Below are positions 17,877 through 26,383 of a DNA stretch of 64,000 nucleotides, in pieces. The translations under genes and the position numbers were made by a program. The notes under the pieces were generated by a model. The model was not told the origin of the DNA. It saw only the letters and a list, made by a program, of their open reading frames with translations, and did no database searches. Positions within the stretch are counted from its first letter, which is position 1. Every line of letters starts with the position of its first letter. Origin of the DNA: Pseudovibrio ascidiaceicola (GTDB lineage Bacteria > Pseudomonadota > Alphaproteobacteria > Rhizobiales > Stappiaceae); contig NZ_FOSK01000013.1 in NCBI RefSeq assembly GCF_900114245.1, positions 95,195 to 159,194 of the forward strand. The letters are read 5' to 3'.

Positions 17877-18794
17877 TTATGCGGAGCCTTCAAACTCGTA
17901 GCCGGTCACCTTCCCTGCTGCCTCAGTTGCCGCTTTGGGGTCGCCTTTCACGAAGATCAGTACGTTCTGATGTGTCTTGCCGAGCTTGCGCCCGCTTTCA
18001 AAGCCTCCGCGAGCCCTCAGAGGTAGCGAACCGGCTTGAGTGATCAACACAGCGTCATTGTAGAACCGCAGGCCCGCGTCTTCGCAAGCTTCAATGGTGT
18101 CCCGTACAAAGCCCCGATTGATACCTTCCCGGTCCCTGAAATCACCAACCACGATAGCTGCAAAGCGGTCTTCCTTCAGCCGCGCTGCGGCCTGCTTCAT
18201 TGAGGCACGGAAGGCGCCTATAAACACGTCGTAGTGCATGTTCGAAAGGTCTGCCGGGTCATCTGAATACTTCTCCAGATCTCCGTAGGGCGGACAGGTC
18301 AGGATGAAATCGAAATAGCCGCGCACATGCTTATAAAGCTGTACGGCATCGCCAACCTTCCACTTGGGTCTTGGCTTCACACCAAGAGCATCCGCCTGCA
18401 GGTCATTGGCTTCTACCTGCTCAGGGCGCAAGTCTACACCTGTGTACTCGCGCCCCATGTAGGCGGCCACTAAGCCCCGTACAGATCCACCGGCGAAAGG
18501 ATCAAGAACCTTCCCTCCAGGCGGGCAGAACCATGCATAGCAAAGCTCAGTCAGAACCGGGTCAAATATGCTTTTACTTGCCCATGAGCCGGGCGTGGTG
18601 CCCTTCCCGTTGGTTTCTGACCACTTGGCCATAGCGCTGGCGTATCCGCCTAAGAGATCTTCTTTTCGGCCTTCCCCGCTATCAATTCCCAGGTCGAGCC
18701 AAAGGCGCTTGCGGTCTTGCCATTCCTTGGCCCTTGCGCTCAACACTGAAAACGGCGGTACGATAAAATCTTGGCTTAGTGCCCCTTTACTCAT
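17877..18794 (-). CDS. DNA (N4/N6) methyltransferase
   Basis: A 305-residue methylase. The SAM site motif is VLDPFAGGSVRGLVA (about residue 95) and the catalytic motif IV is TCPPYGD (about residue 165), so it is an amino-methyltransferase with FAGG before CPPY in sequence order. No specificity partner or nuclease gene is adjacent. It follows a Com-like zinc-finger gene by ten bases, as in phages where Com controls a DNA-modification gene. Likely role: protects phage DNA from host restriction or alters regulation. Confidence 0.87.
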   Translation of the reverse strand: MSKGALSQDFIVPPFSVLSARAKEWQDRKRLWLDLGIDSGEGRKEDLLGGYASAMAKWSETNGKGTTPGSWASKSIFDPVLTELCYAWFCPPGGKVLDPFAGGSVRGLVAAYMGREYTGVDLRPEQVEANDLQADALGVKPRPKWKVGDAVQLYKHVRGYFDFILTCPPYGDLEKYSDDPADLSNMHYDVFIGAFRASMKQAAARLKEDRFAAIVVGDFRDREGINRGFVRDTIEACEDAGLRFYNDAVLITQAGSLPLRARGGFESGRKLGKTHQNVLIFVKGDPKAATEAAGKVTGYEFEGSA

Positions 18795-18804
18795 TCCATG
18801 CTCT

Positions 18805-18963
18805 CTAAGCTTGATGCTCAGGGCATTCGCTTGTGGGCTCTAAAGGCCTCAACTGGTTTAAAGTGGCGCATCTGCGGCACTTGATTTCAATGGTCTTTAC
18901 GATGGCGCCCGGTTCGTTTTTAAACAAGAGCGCATTGCAGTTGCCACATCTGGTTGATTCCAA
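18805..18963 (-). CDS. com: Com-like zinc-finger translational regulator
   Basis: A 52-residue protein that starts with TTG at 18963; no ATG is in frame. Two CxxC pairs (TRCGNCNALLF and IEIKCRRCATLNQLRP) form the single zinc finger of the Mu Com family. Com of phage Mu binds the mom transcript and opens its start region, allowing translation of the DNA-modification gene. Here the methyltransferase start lies ten bases after the com stop, so the same type of control is plausible. It is small and was found by reading the gap. Confidence 0.8.
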   Translation of the reverse strand: MESTRCGNCNALLFKNEPGAIVKTIEIKCRRCATLNQLRPLEPTSECPEHQA

Positions 18964-19128
18964 AATGATTCTCGACGCATAAAGGCCCCCTGCTCATTTA
19001 TTGCAGTGAGTAGATATGGCGGGGGCGGTAATATGCATAATCTTACCGGGCGGGTGCTGTAGTCATAAACATGCCCGTAGCTCTGGAGGTGGCTGCCTCC
19101 AAGCCTCTCGCCTCATTCTGAGGTTTTC

Positions 19129-19953
19129 ATGATCAAGTTCAAAGAAAAAACACTCACGGTACAATTAGCTCTACTGGTACCGAACTTACTGTTCGTCACT
19201 ATTATATTAATATGTGCGGTTATCTTGTTCGGTCTACTTTGGAGCGGCTTAACTAGCGCATTTCAAACCTTTTCCGAAATAGATTGGGACTTAGCAACAC
19301 TCTCTGATATCGGTACGGCGGCGATGCCAGTTGTAACTATTGGTGGCTTTATATTAATCAGGCGACAGATCGGGAAAGCAGATGAAGCTAACCAAATTGC
19401 TCTTCTTCCTGTAGTCAGAGAAGCCCACTCGCTTGTTTTAGATGAGCAGCGACACATCCATAGTTTGACCCAAGTATCTTCACTCCTTCAAGCTGTTCAC
19501 ATTGCAAATGATCTAAGCAACGGCATAGGGCCCAAGGGTGACCCTCAGACAAACTTCAATGCACAGGGAGCAATTCTGGCGTTCCAGAGCTTAGAAGCGA
19601 AAGTACATGATTACCTATCTCCCGAAGTTTCTAAACAACGTGTAGAAATCACTCTTGTAATCAACTACATCCAGAAAGAAGTTAAGCTTCTTGAACCCAT
19701 CTCAAACGAAACTCAAGAGGCACTAAGAAAACGATACGACCACAAAAATGACGAGTTAAAAAGTATCTATGACGTCAAGTATACGATGATGGATTATCAG
19801 CAAAACAGCACTGCAAGCGTATCACAAAACCAACTAAAATTCGGAGATAAACTAAACGCTTATAGTGCGTCACTTGCAAGGGAAAGTGACGTTCTAGCGA
19901 AGAGGTTGACGTCTCTACAGAAGCTGATCAAAGCAAATAAAACTCTGCTGTGA
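19129..19953 (+). CDS. Two-helix membrane protein, unknown function
   Basis: A 274-residue protein. Membrane helices lie near residues 12-38 (LALLVPNLLFVTIILICAVI) and 61-80 (IGTAAMPVVTIGGFILI). Helix 2 is followed by RRQIGKADEANQIA and then a long helical cytoplasmic region with a C-terminal coiled coil. GAGG precedes the ATG. It is opposite to its neighbours; its end lies 11 bases from the end of the next leftward gene. Base use is more A+T-rich than in the replication genes. No family is recognised. Confidence 0.73.
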   Translation: MIKFKEKTLTVQLALLVPNLLFVTIILICAVILFGLLWSGLTSAFQTFSEIDWDLATLSDIGTAAMPVVTIGGFILIRRQIGKADEANQIALLPVVREAHSLVLDEQRHIHSLTQVSSLLQAVHIANDLSNGIGPKGDPQTNFNAQGAILAFQSLEAKVHDYLSPEVSKQRVEITLVINYIQKEVKLLEPISNETQEALRKRYDHKNDELKSIYDVKYTMMDYQQNSTASVSQNQLKFGDKLNAYSASLARESDVLAKRLTSLQKLIKANKTLL

Positions 19954-19964
19954 TCTCAATATCA

Positions 19965-20498
19965 TCAAGCCGCAAGTTGTCTCATCTTATCTGAATAGAT
20001 ACCCGATTTAGGGCGAAACTGCACGGATAAATCTTTATCAGCAAACGCGGGTAAATCTCTTTTATTACAAACATTTACCGAAATTTGATGAAGTGCTCTC
20101 TCAAAACGGTCATGAGCCGTTTGTTTTGCAAGCCCCATCTTGTCCAGAACCTTCTTTGGCTGGATCTTGTAGGCGTAGCAAAACACCAGAAGCGAGAGCG
20201 CTTTTCTCTCTTCGTTTCGCTTGATGTGACGCATCCAGTCCCATGTCTCTTCCATGCGGGCAATTGCTGCAGCATCTGGCCCAGTCATGTTCCTGGCTCT
20301 CTTTTCCGCTTCAGTAAGCTTCTTTGCAACGGCATTCAAAGCCGCTTCCCATTGATCATCATCGCACGGGCTGAAGTCCGGCCAGAAGCTTTGGGGCTGC
20401 CCCGGTCTGACCCCTCTCACTCTCATAAGACGCATGACAACCTGTGCCTCGATCAGCCTGTCCAATATCACGGCATAGAGTGCTTGAATGTCGCTCAC
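19965..20498 (-). CDS. Phage protein, DUF6362-like
   Basis: A 177-residue protein with an N-terminal helical part, a tryptophan-rich middle (EETWDWMRHIKRNEERKAL) and a helix-turn-helix-like stretch (KKVLDKMGLAKQTAHDRFER). I recall the pattern from DUF6362 proteins of alphaproteobacterial prophages. It overlaps the preceding gene by four bases. It is the last early-type gene before the com/methylase pair, so it may be a late regulator; this is inference. Confidence 0.55.
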   Translation of the reverse strand: MSDIQALYAVILDRLIEAQVVMRLMRVRGVRPGQPQSFWPDFSPCDDDQWEAALNAVAKKLTEAEKRARNMTGPDAAAIARMEETWDWMRHIKRNEERKALSLLVFCYAYKIQPKKVLDKMGLAKQTAHDRFERALHQISVNVCNKRDLPAFADKDLSVQFRPKSGIYSDKMRQLAA

Positions 20499-20917
20499 TT
20501 CGTGATCCTTTCCAGATAATCAAGGAGTGCATGACCTGCTGGCAGTAGGAGGTATCCAGTGCCTTTGACTTCGATTAGCCCCAGCTCAACCAACTTGTCT
20601 GGTTCCACCAGCGCCTTGTTGTATTTCATTATCTTCTTTCTTCGCAGATCCATTAGGAACGCAATTTGACCAAGATGAATAGGCGCAGAGTTTTCAGGAG
20701 GTACTGGCGTTCCATAAGGCTCAAGCCCTGCTTCAATTGCGGTGCAAGCAAGGGCGATATGCTTTGGTATTTCTACCGCTCGTGACGGGTCGTCCCGCCT
20801 GTGCCCCAACTCGTATAGCCTAATCGTCTCAGAGGATACCCCAAGAGCTGCAGCAGCGGCATCACGAGATTTGAAGCCACTTGCAGTCCGCCAATACTTG
20901 AATTCTTCAGGTGTCAT
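20495..20917 (-). CDS. Helix-turn-helix DNA-binding protein (XRE-like)
   Basis: A 140-residue protein. The N-terminal part (EFKYWRTASGFKSRDAAAAALGVSSETIRLYELGHR) is a helix-turn-helix of the phage repressor class. A second part after residue 75 looks like a winged helix (KALVEPDKLVELGLIEVKGTGYLLL). It overlaps the DUF6362-like gene by four bases. Probably a regulator of the replication or late genes. Confidence 0.68.
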   Translation of the reverse strand: MTPEEFKYWRTASGFKSRDAAAAALGVSSETIRLYELGHRRDDPSRAVEIPKHIALACTAIEAGLEPYGTPVPPENSAPIHLGQIAFLMDLRRKKIMKYNKALVEPDKLVELGLIEVKGTGYLLLPAGHALLDYLERITK

Positions 20918-21197
20918 ATGGTAATCTCTCTTTCAGAGAAGGAAGGTAAGACACTTTTCTATATCCGGTGGGTCCGGGCTATTGCCCGAACCCGTTAGCA
21001 CTAGGCTTTAAAGATCAGATAGATTTCGATTTGCAGACCGAGAAATCTGAACTTAAAACCCGCTTTCCGGATTTTCATATGCGTCTCACCTTCCTTTCTT
21101 TTTTGTCGGGAGTTAACTCCCTACCGACAACCTTAAGATATGGTACATAGAACCAAATATCAATAAACATTTGCGTATTCAGTACCTTTTTATTTAT
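20918..21197. promoter_or_regulatory. Intergenic region with two inverted repeats
   Basis: About 280 bases without a supported gene. It holds an imperfect hairpin near 20969-20993 (GGGTCCGGGC / GCCCGAACCC, loop TATT) and a palindrome near 21103-21131 built around GAGTTAACTC flanked by TGTCGG and CCGACA. These lie upstream of the HTH gene, so the second may be its operator and the first a terminator or attenuator for the DnaB operon. Confidence 0.45.
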
Positions 21198-21257
21198 CTA
21201 ACCTGCCCATGTCTGAACCCAGCCGTAGCGCAACTGTTGTTTTGTCTCGTCGTTCAT
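21198..21257 (-). CDS. Possible 19-residue leader or micro-ORF
   Basis: ATG overlaps the stop of the upstream gene (ATGA) and encodes MNDETKQQLRYGWVQTWAG. The stop-start overlap is the main evidence. It may be chance. Confidence 0.25.
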   Translation of the reverse strand: MNDETKQQLRYGWVQTWAG

Positions 21258-21442
21258 GCCGCTTTCTTTTCCTGCTTGTTGGCCCGGCTGCGTAAAGCCT
21301 CATAGTTCAATGGGGAAACATGGAGCACCCGATTGAAAAGCGCACAGACCCGATCTATGACCTCTGCTCTGTCGCCTGTCTCATTATCTTCCACCACTGT
21401 TCCAACCTCCACTTTCTGCACAAAGCGAATTGGGACGCTCAT
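21254..21442 (-). CDS. Small phage protein of unknown function
   Basis: A 62-residue protein overlapping the DnaB stop by four bases. The N-terminus is beta-rich (VPIRFVQKVEVGTVVED), the C-terminus basic (RANKQEKKAA). No family recognised. The tight coupling to the helicase gene supports it. Confidence 0.5.
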   Translation of the reverse strand: MSVPIRFVQKVEVGTVVEDNETGDRAEVIDRVCALFNRVLHVSPLNYEALRSRANKQEKKAA

Positions 21443-22800
21443 AAGAGCATCCCGTCTTGGTGTCCTCTGTCTTCCCTGAAGGTCGTAGTGGGCCCATCAA
21501 AAACCAGCTCGGCACAACGACCGCCTGAGCCCATGCGAACTTTGTCAGCGTGCACCTGTGCCCGGTTCTTCCAATCAAGCATGTCTGTTTGCCATTTGAC
21601 ATGAAGATCCGTGCCTTCTTTAGGCTCTTTCCGCAGCAGTATTGGCTCAGGGCGGAAGAGAATGAGGATGTTGTCTGCGCTGTCTTCCATGTTGGAACCG
21701 CCAAACAACTCTTTGCGCGTCAGGCGTTGCAGTGGCTCTCGCTCAGACCTGACTTCATGGGCAAGGGCAACGACTGGAATATTGAGGGCTTTGGCAAGCT
21801 CCTTCAACTCAGAAATTACGTAGCCGCAGCGTGCAGGAAGGTTTGAGTCTAAACGGCTATCTTTAGCCCGCATGGCCTTTACGCTATCGACAAACAGCGC
21901 TCTCGTACCAAACCTAGACTTGTTAGCTTTTGCCCGGATAAACAGCTGCTCAACAGTCGTTCTTGAAGTCTCATCAATATAAAGCGGGATGCTTTGGCAA
22001 TCCTCTTTAGCAAGGTAGATTTTTTCCAGTTCATCAGCCGAAAGCCCGCCCCGGCGCATAGCATGGGTACTAATGCCAGACATAGCCGCAACGCGCCGCA
22101 TGGTGAGCTGTTCTGCATCCATTTCCTTTGACTGAAAATCAACTGGGCCATACTGGCAGGCAATAAACTCGGCAATCTGCAAAGCAAGAGCTGTCTTACC
22201 GCTTGCCCCCTCTGCACCGATTACAGTTAGCTCTCCATCAACCAAGCCGCCGCCCAAAAGGTTATCAACCTGCTTTAGACCTGTCCCCAAGGCATCACCC
22301 CCTGTTTCCTGAGGCTGCGCAGCTCTCTCATAAACAGCTTGTGCGCTTTGCCCAAGGGTTACAGAACTCGCTCGCTGCGCTTGGCCTGAAATCTCTTGAA
22401 GCTCTTCAATAGCGTTCTCTGCAAGCTCAGCAGCCCTTGTGTCAGTGTAAAGAGCCTTCTGTCCCTTCTGGAAAGTCTCAGCAATCAGCTCCTTGTTCCG
22501 CCGATTGAGGAGCGGCTTCACAAGATCCTCGATTTCAGCAGTAAGCTTCTTCCCCTTGGCTGCAAGCGATTTGATGCGCGCCACTAGATCTGCATCGCCT
22601 TCATAAGGGGCGTTTGTCTCTACCAAATGCAGATCGAAGCTGCCTTCCTTGTGACAGGTGTCCAACCCGGTCCAGACAGCCTTCCAGATTGCATCATGGA
22701 AGTGCTCACGGGTCATCTGGTCAGCGACATCCCAATACAGCTCTGGAGAGGCTAAAAGGCGCGCTAAAACCTGTTGTTCGATTGGTTCAAGGTTTGTCAT
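21439..22800 (-). CDS. Replicative DNA helicase (DnaB family)
   Basis: A 453-residue DnaB-like helicase. The N-terminal domain (PIEQQVLARLLASPELYWDVADQ) is typical. The RecA core has Walker A GAEGASGKTAL (about residue 195), and LFVDSVKAM with VALAHEVRSEREP downstream. The C-terminal region lists FGGSNMEDSADNILILFR. With the adjacent primase it forms the phage's own priming and unwinding machinery. The usual order primase-helicase is broken by an inserted rightward gene. Confidence 0.92.
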   Translation of the reverse strand: MTNLEPIEQQVLARLLASPELYWDVADQMTREHFHDAIWKAVWTGLDTCHKEGSFDLHLVETNAPYEGDADLVARIKSLAAKGKKLTAEIEDLVKPLLNRRNKELIAETFQKGQKALYTDTRAAELAENAIEELQEISGQAQRASSVTLGQSAQAVYERAAQPQETGGDALGTGLKQVDNLLGGGLVDGELTVIGAEGASGKTALALQIAEFIACQYGPVDFQSKEMDAEQLTMRRVAAMSGISTHAMRRGGLSADELEKIYLAKEDCQSIPLYIDETSRTTVEQLFIRAKANKSRFGTRALFVDSVKAMRAKDSRLDSNLPARCGYVISELKELAKALNIPVVALAHEVRSEREPLQRLTRKELFGGSNMEDSADNILILFRPEPILLRKEPKEGTDLHVKWQTDMLDWKNRAQVHADKVRMGSGGRCAELVFDGPTTTFREDRGHQDGMLL

Positions 22801-22859
22801 GCAAATGCACCTCGGCTTATGTTATCAAAAGGATTCGTGTGAAATTTTAGTGAGTGTTT

Positions 22860-23663
22860 ATGCTGTCGTTTATTCCCACCCGGTATCGGGTTCTTGTTGC
22901 CTGGGTCGGCATTATTTTGCTTGGGAGCCTCGGCGGTTTTGTTATTGCGGTAATTTACGATCTCAACCTCTCGCAAGGACGATTGTGCGACGGGTTTGCA
23001 CTTCAAACACCATGGGCGTGCAGTCGGACATGGATCAGTGCTTTGAGTGGATGGGTCGCAGCAATTGCTGCAATTGGCGCTGCTATTTATGCTGGTTCGC
23101 TTGTTAAGATTCAGATTGATCGCACTGAGGAGCAAATTGACAAAACGATCGAAGCCAATGCGATTGCTAAGCTTGAGTACACAACAGGTTGCTACGCGCA
23201 AATGCTGACAGAAGAGAAATGCACGAATGAGCTTCACAACTTTGCGGCTGAAAAGAACAGAATTGAGCGCAGCGATAAACTCCATGACACCAAACCTGCC
23301 GAGACCCTTCTGGCGCTTGGAAAAAGCGTGATGTACAAGTTTGAAACTCAAGAACAGATAAATGACGCTGTACTTCCAATTAGACTTATACAACTCAGGA
23401 TAATTCTTCTTAATGAAGTCAAGGCTTTGATTGACTTTTGGGCAAATCACGGCGCGCAAACTAAAACGGTGCGTGCCGCTGACGACACGTACTACTCCAT
23501 AGACCAACACGGCTGGGAAGACGCGAAAGCATGGGAAAAGCACAGGCCTGAGTATATTGATCAGATTGAGAGATGCGTGGATGCTCATTCGGAGTTCATT
23601 AATCAGATCATTCAGCTTAAAGCTCTGTTCGAAGGTATCCAGGAAACAGCACTGAAAAAGTGA
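22860..23663 (+). CDS. Two-helix membrane protein, unknown function
   Basis: A 267-residue protein from ATG 22860; GTGAG lies ten bases before. Membrane helices are near residues 10-33 (VLVAWVGIILLGSLGGFVIA) and 60-80 (SALSGWVAAIAAIGAAIYAG). A charged segment (LVKIQIDRTEEQIDKTIEA) begins the cytoplasmic part, which is helical. The gene fills the gap between the helicase and primase genes, with only five bases between its stop and the primase stop. Confidence 0.73.
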   Translation: MLSFIPTRYRVLVAWVGIILLGSLGGFVIAVIYDLNLSQGRLCDGFALQTPWACSRTWISALSGWVAAIAAIGAAIYAGSLVKIQIDRTEEQIDKTIEANAIAKLEYTTGCYAQMLTEEKCTNELHNFAAEKNRIERSDKLHDTKPAETLLALGKSVMYKFETQEQINDAVLPIRLIQLRIILLNEVKALIDFWANHGAQTKTVRAADDTYYSIDQHGWEDAKAWEKHRPEYIDQIERCVDAHSEFINQIIQLKALFEGIQETALKK

Positions 23664-23668
23664 TTGTT

Positions 23669-24712
23669 TCATACAGTCGCTCCATAAAGATCATTGTATA
23701 CGTCCAGCCAGTCAGAGCCCGCCTCAGGCAATGCGATGTCCAGCACTTCCAATCCGGTTTCCTGAAGGTTCTGAGCTGCTCTCTTTGCAGCCTTCTCGCC
23801 CGGTGCCATCTCCCATGATCCGTCGGGCTTCTGATAAGCCTGATCGCCGTCGCCATAGATCCGCAGCCGGTCTATATCCAAGGGAGGTTCAAAGTTGATG
23901 AGGCCCGCCGTAGACAAGCAGGACCAGCAAGGACGCCCCGTCAGGGCGTAAACCGCAAGGGCTGTCTCAACGCCTTCAGCTATGCCGACTTCCCCGTCAG
24001 TAGCTTCCTGAAGTCGCACTGCGCCCCCTGCAACCGGACCAAGGCCGAGCTTGGCGTTGGCTACCGGCGCTTTCTTTCCGTCCTTAGTGATGAAAATTCG
24101 CCAGATCCCGGTGAGATCGCCCATGGTGTCATCAACACGGCAAACAAGAGCGGGAAGCTTTCCTGCGTCCGGATACTTCAATCCCGGGTGGAAACGCAGG
24201 CAGTCTGGCCACTGCATTCTTGGGAGCCTGCGCCCCAGCAAGTAAGCTTCTGCAGGAGTACCCTCAATCGGCTTGGCTTGATCCCAAAGCTTTTGTGCGT
24301 ATTCGGTGCTATCGGCTTCCTGTTGGGCTTGCTCTTCAGATTCGCGCTCTGCCTTTGCAGCTGAGGCTTTCTTCCGTTCTGCGGCTTTGCGCTTTGCCTC
24401 TTCATCCCAAGTGCCTTCACCGGAGGGAGGTTCTTCACCAGTCAGAATCTCGCATGCTGCTTTGAAGTCAACGGACATGCAATGCATCACCACACCGATG
24501 GCATCACCTCCACCGCCAGCCCCTCTACAGTTCCACTTCTGCTTGACTGGATTCACGCTAAAGCGATCTGTGCCGCCGCATGCCGGACAAGGGCCTACAT
24601 GCTCCTTCCCGCTTCGTCTAAGCGTCGCATTAGAGGATTTAGCCGCTTCAAGTAAAGATACATCCAGTGCGCGTTGCTTATAGTCTTTCCATTGTTGGTC
24701 GAGAAGGTTCAT
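23669..24712 (-). CDS. DNA primase (zinc-finger/Toprim type)
   Basis: A 347-residue protein starting MNLLDQQWKDYK at 24712, with GAGAGG just upstream. Near residue 45, PCPACGGTDRFSVN begins a zinc-binding domain (CPxCGGxDRF) of phage primases. A lysine/glutamate-rich linker follows. The Toprim-like part contains GIAEGVETALAVYALTGRP and RIYGDGDQAYQKP. Works with the DnaB-like helicase. Confidence 0.9.
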   Translation of the reverse strand: MNLLDQQWKDYKQRALDVSLLEAAKSSNATLRRSGKEHVGPCPACGGTDRFSVNPVKQKWNCRGAGGGGDAIGVVMHCMSVDFKAACEILTGEEPPSGEGTWDEEAKRKAAERKKASAAKAERESEEQAQQEADSTEYAQKLWDQAKPIEGTPAEAYLLGRRLPRMQWPDCLRFHPGLKYPDAGKLPALVCRVDDTMGDLTGIWRIFITKDGKKAPVANAKLGLGPVAGGAVRLQEATDGEVGIAEGVETALAVYALTGRPCWSCLSTAGLINFEPPLDIDRLRIYGDGDQAYQKPDGSWEMAPGEKAAKRAAQNLQETGLEVLDIALPEAGSDWLDVYNDLYGATV

Positions 24713-24804
24713 GCTGACCTCTCGCAAAAATGGGAAGACAGAATCAGTCCATGGTCACTAAAAGAAGTCGGTGTTTTCTCAGTAATTTTGGAATTAGTAT
24801 TGTA

Positions 24805-25470
24805 ATGCGAAATAGAGATCTGGTCTTGTGTGCAGCAGCTTGCTTTACGGGGGCTTTTATTGGAGCGCTCTGCATTATTGTCGTGACTGGCGACTTTTAT
24901 GATGGACCACCTAAGGTTGGGGAAACGAGGGAAGCTCTGATACGCGGTTGGATAGCTGTTGCAATAAATGGAATAGCCGCACTCGTTGTAGGAGTTGGTT
25001 TGTTGTTTACAGCGCGACAAACACGAAGCGCCAAACTGCAGGCGTTCCAAATGAACCTTCAGGTCATAAACGATGAAATCAATACTCTTATGATGCTGCG
25101 CCCTATCCTTCTTAACATCGGCGTTGCCACCGAAGTTATAAGTAACGCAGCCAACACAGCAAACGCTGCGCAATACTATGAAGATATAAAAGAGATCAAT
25201 TTGGACATCTTTAAAACGACTTACAAAATCGGCGACACCGAGAGCAGAACAACAATTGGGGAGATATTTGACGGCATTGGGGCAATCCAAAGAGGGATAA
25301 GGGCAGAGTACCCTCTTGAGACAATACAGTGTTCTGCAAGTAAGGTGTTTCCTCTTGCTAATAAGTATTATGACAATCATATTAGTCGACTGCTTCCAAA
25401 ACTTGAAGAAAGACAGAGCGACTTGAGAGATCTTATTATTAAGGAGACTAAGCGACTTAGTCGGCACTAG
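24805..25470 (+). CDS. Two-helix membrane protein, unknown function
   Basis: A 221-residue protein if it starts at 24805 (MRNRDLVLCAAACF); the frame is also open from ATGs at 24730 and 24751, and none of the starts has a strong ribosome site. Helices lie near residues 6-28 (LVLCAAACFTGAFIGALCII) and 50-72 (WIAVAINGIAALVVGVGLLF). TARQTRSAKLQAF follows helix 2. A helical domain makes up the rest. It lies between primase and the GcrA-like gene; the gap to the GcrA-like stop is 11 bases. Confidence 0.68.
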   Translation: MRNRDLVLCAAACFTGAFIGALCIIVVTGDFYDGPPKVGETREALIRGWIAVAINGIAALVVGVGLLFTARQTRSAKLQAFQMNLQVINDEINTLMMLRPILLNIGVATEVISNAANTANAAQYYEDIKEINLDIFKTTYKIGDTESRTTIGEIFDGIGAIQRGIRAEYPLETIQCSASKVFPLANKYYDNHISRLLPKLEERQSDLRDLIIKETKRLSRH

Positions 25471-25481
25471 ATCTTGCATCA

Positions 25482-25922
25482 TCACGCTACCTCCTCCTTT
25501 TGCTCATAAAGGAAGGTCTGGCAGTGCTCACAGTAGGTCTGGCGAAGATCTACTGGAGCACCACAGTAAAAGCGCTCTTTAATGGGTGGCTCACCTACCC
25601 ACATAGGGCGTTTGCATTGCCTGTCTGTGATCTGGAACAGGTTCACAGGGTTTGCATCAGGAGCTTGCAGGCGGGCTTCAAGGCTATGCTGGAAGCGATT
25701 GCCACCCTTACGCCACTGGACAGAGCGCGAAACCCCTCTCTGCCCTGAGAACTCGCCCCCATTGCGCCTGACTACACCAAAGACAGCCCCCAATGTTAAG
25801 CCGGGATTAAAGGGCAAAAGCAGCTCCTGAATAGCTCTTGCTGTTCGGGTTCCATCAGCAAGGAACTTCACTGCCTCTGGTTGGGAGAGCTGGGAAATAT
25901 CAATCTTTTTTCTGGCAATCAT
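25482..25922 (-). CDS. GcrA-like cell-cycle regulator homologue
   Basis: A 146-residue protein. The N-terminal part (SQPEAVKFLADGTRTARAIQ, then GAVFGVVRRNGGEFS) resembles the DNA-binding domain of GcrA. The C-terminal part has CKRPMWVGEPPIKERFYCGAPV and YCEHCQ, the cysteine-containing segment that in GcrA contacts sigma70. In Caulobacter GcrA activates promoters carrying CcrM methylation. As phages of alphaproteobacteria often carry GcrA-like genes, this copy probably redirects host or phage transcription. N-terminal similarity is moderate. Confidence 0.62.
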   Translation of the reverse strand: MIARKKIDISQLSQPEAVKFLADGTRTARAIQELLLPFNPGLTLGAVFGVVRRNGGEFSGQRGVSRSVQWRKGGNRFQHSLEARLQAPDANPVNLFQITDRQCKRPMWVGEPPIKERFYCGAPVDLRQTYCEHCQTFLYEQKEEVA

Positions 25923-26383
25923 AAGAACACACCTTGTTCTTGAGGTTCCATGACCGGCATAAGCAGCACTTGCAGATAGCCGGTTATCAAAATTCGGGTT
26001 TTCGGGGGCGCCCCATCAATACCGGGACCGCTCCAAGCAAGGCGCTGCAACTCATCAAGGTCGAGCAAGTCCAGCGCGTTCAGGAAGTCACCCAGCCTTC
26101 TTTCCCAAGCCGGGTAATTGGAGAACAGGTCGCTTACCGCGCCTATCAGTGAGCTTTTGAGTTCGATAGGTGGGTTTTCCATCTCGGAAAGCGCGTATAG
26201 GACTGCCCACGCATGCTCCCTGCCCCTCAGATTGATCATCTTCTGGATCCGCACTGCGGAATGCGTCTGTTGAGGTGAGCAAGGCCCAGTTCTGATCCGC
26301 TTGCTGGCGTGCAGAACCTCTATTCCCAGTTCCGCGCACAGGCTTTCCGCTTCCCTTGTGTCGGTTGTCGTTACCGCAGGCAC
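25919..26383 (-). CDS. Conserved phage protein of unknown function
   Basis: A 154-residue protein starting with GTG at 26383; AGGAGG lies seven bases upstream, supporting this start. It begins PAVTTTDTREAESLCAELGI and contains a helical region (WAVLYALSEMENPPIELKSS). I recall similar proteins in rhizobial prophages without known function. It overlaps the GcrA-like gene by four bases, and the frame of another gene (26088-26603) by nearly 300 bases. Confidence 0.6.
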   Translation of the reverse strand: MPAVTTTDTREAESLCAELGIEVLHASKRIRTGPCSPQQTHSAVRIQKMINLRGREHAWAVLYALSEMENPPIELKSSLIGAVSDLFSNYPAWERRLGDFLNALDLLDLDELQRLAWSGPGIDGAPPKTRILITGYLQVLLMPVMEPQEQGVFL

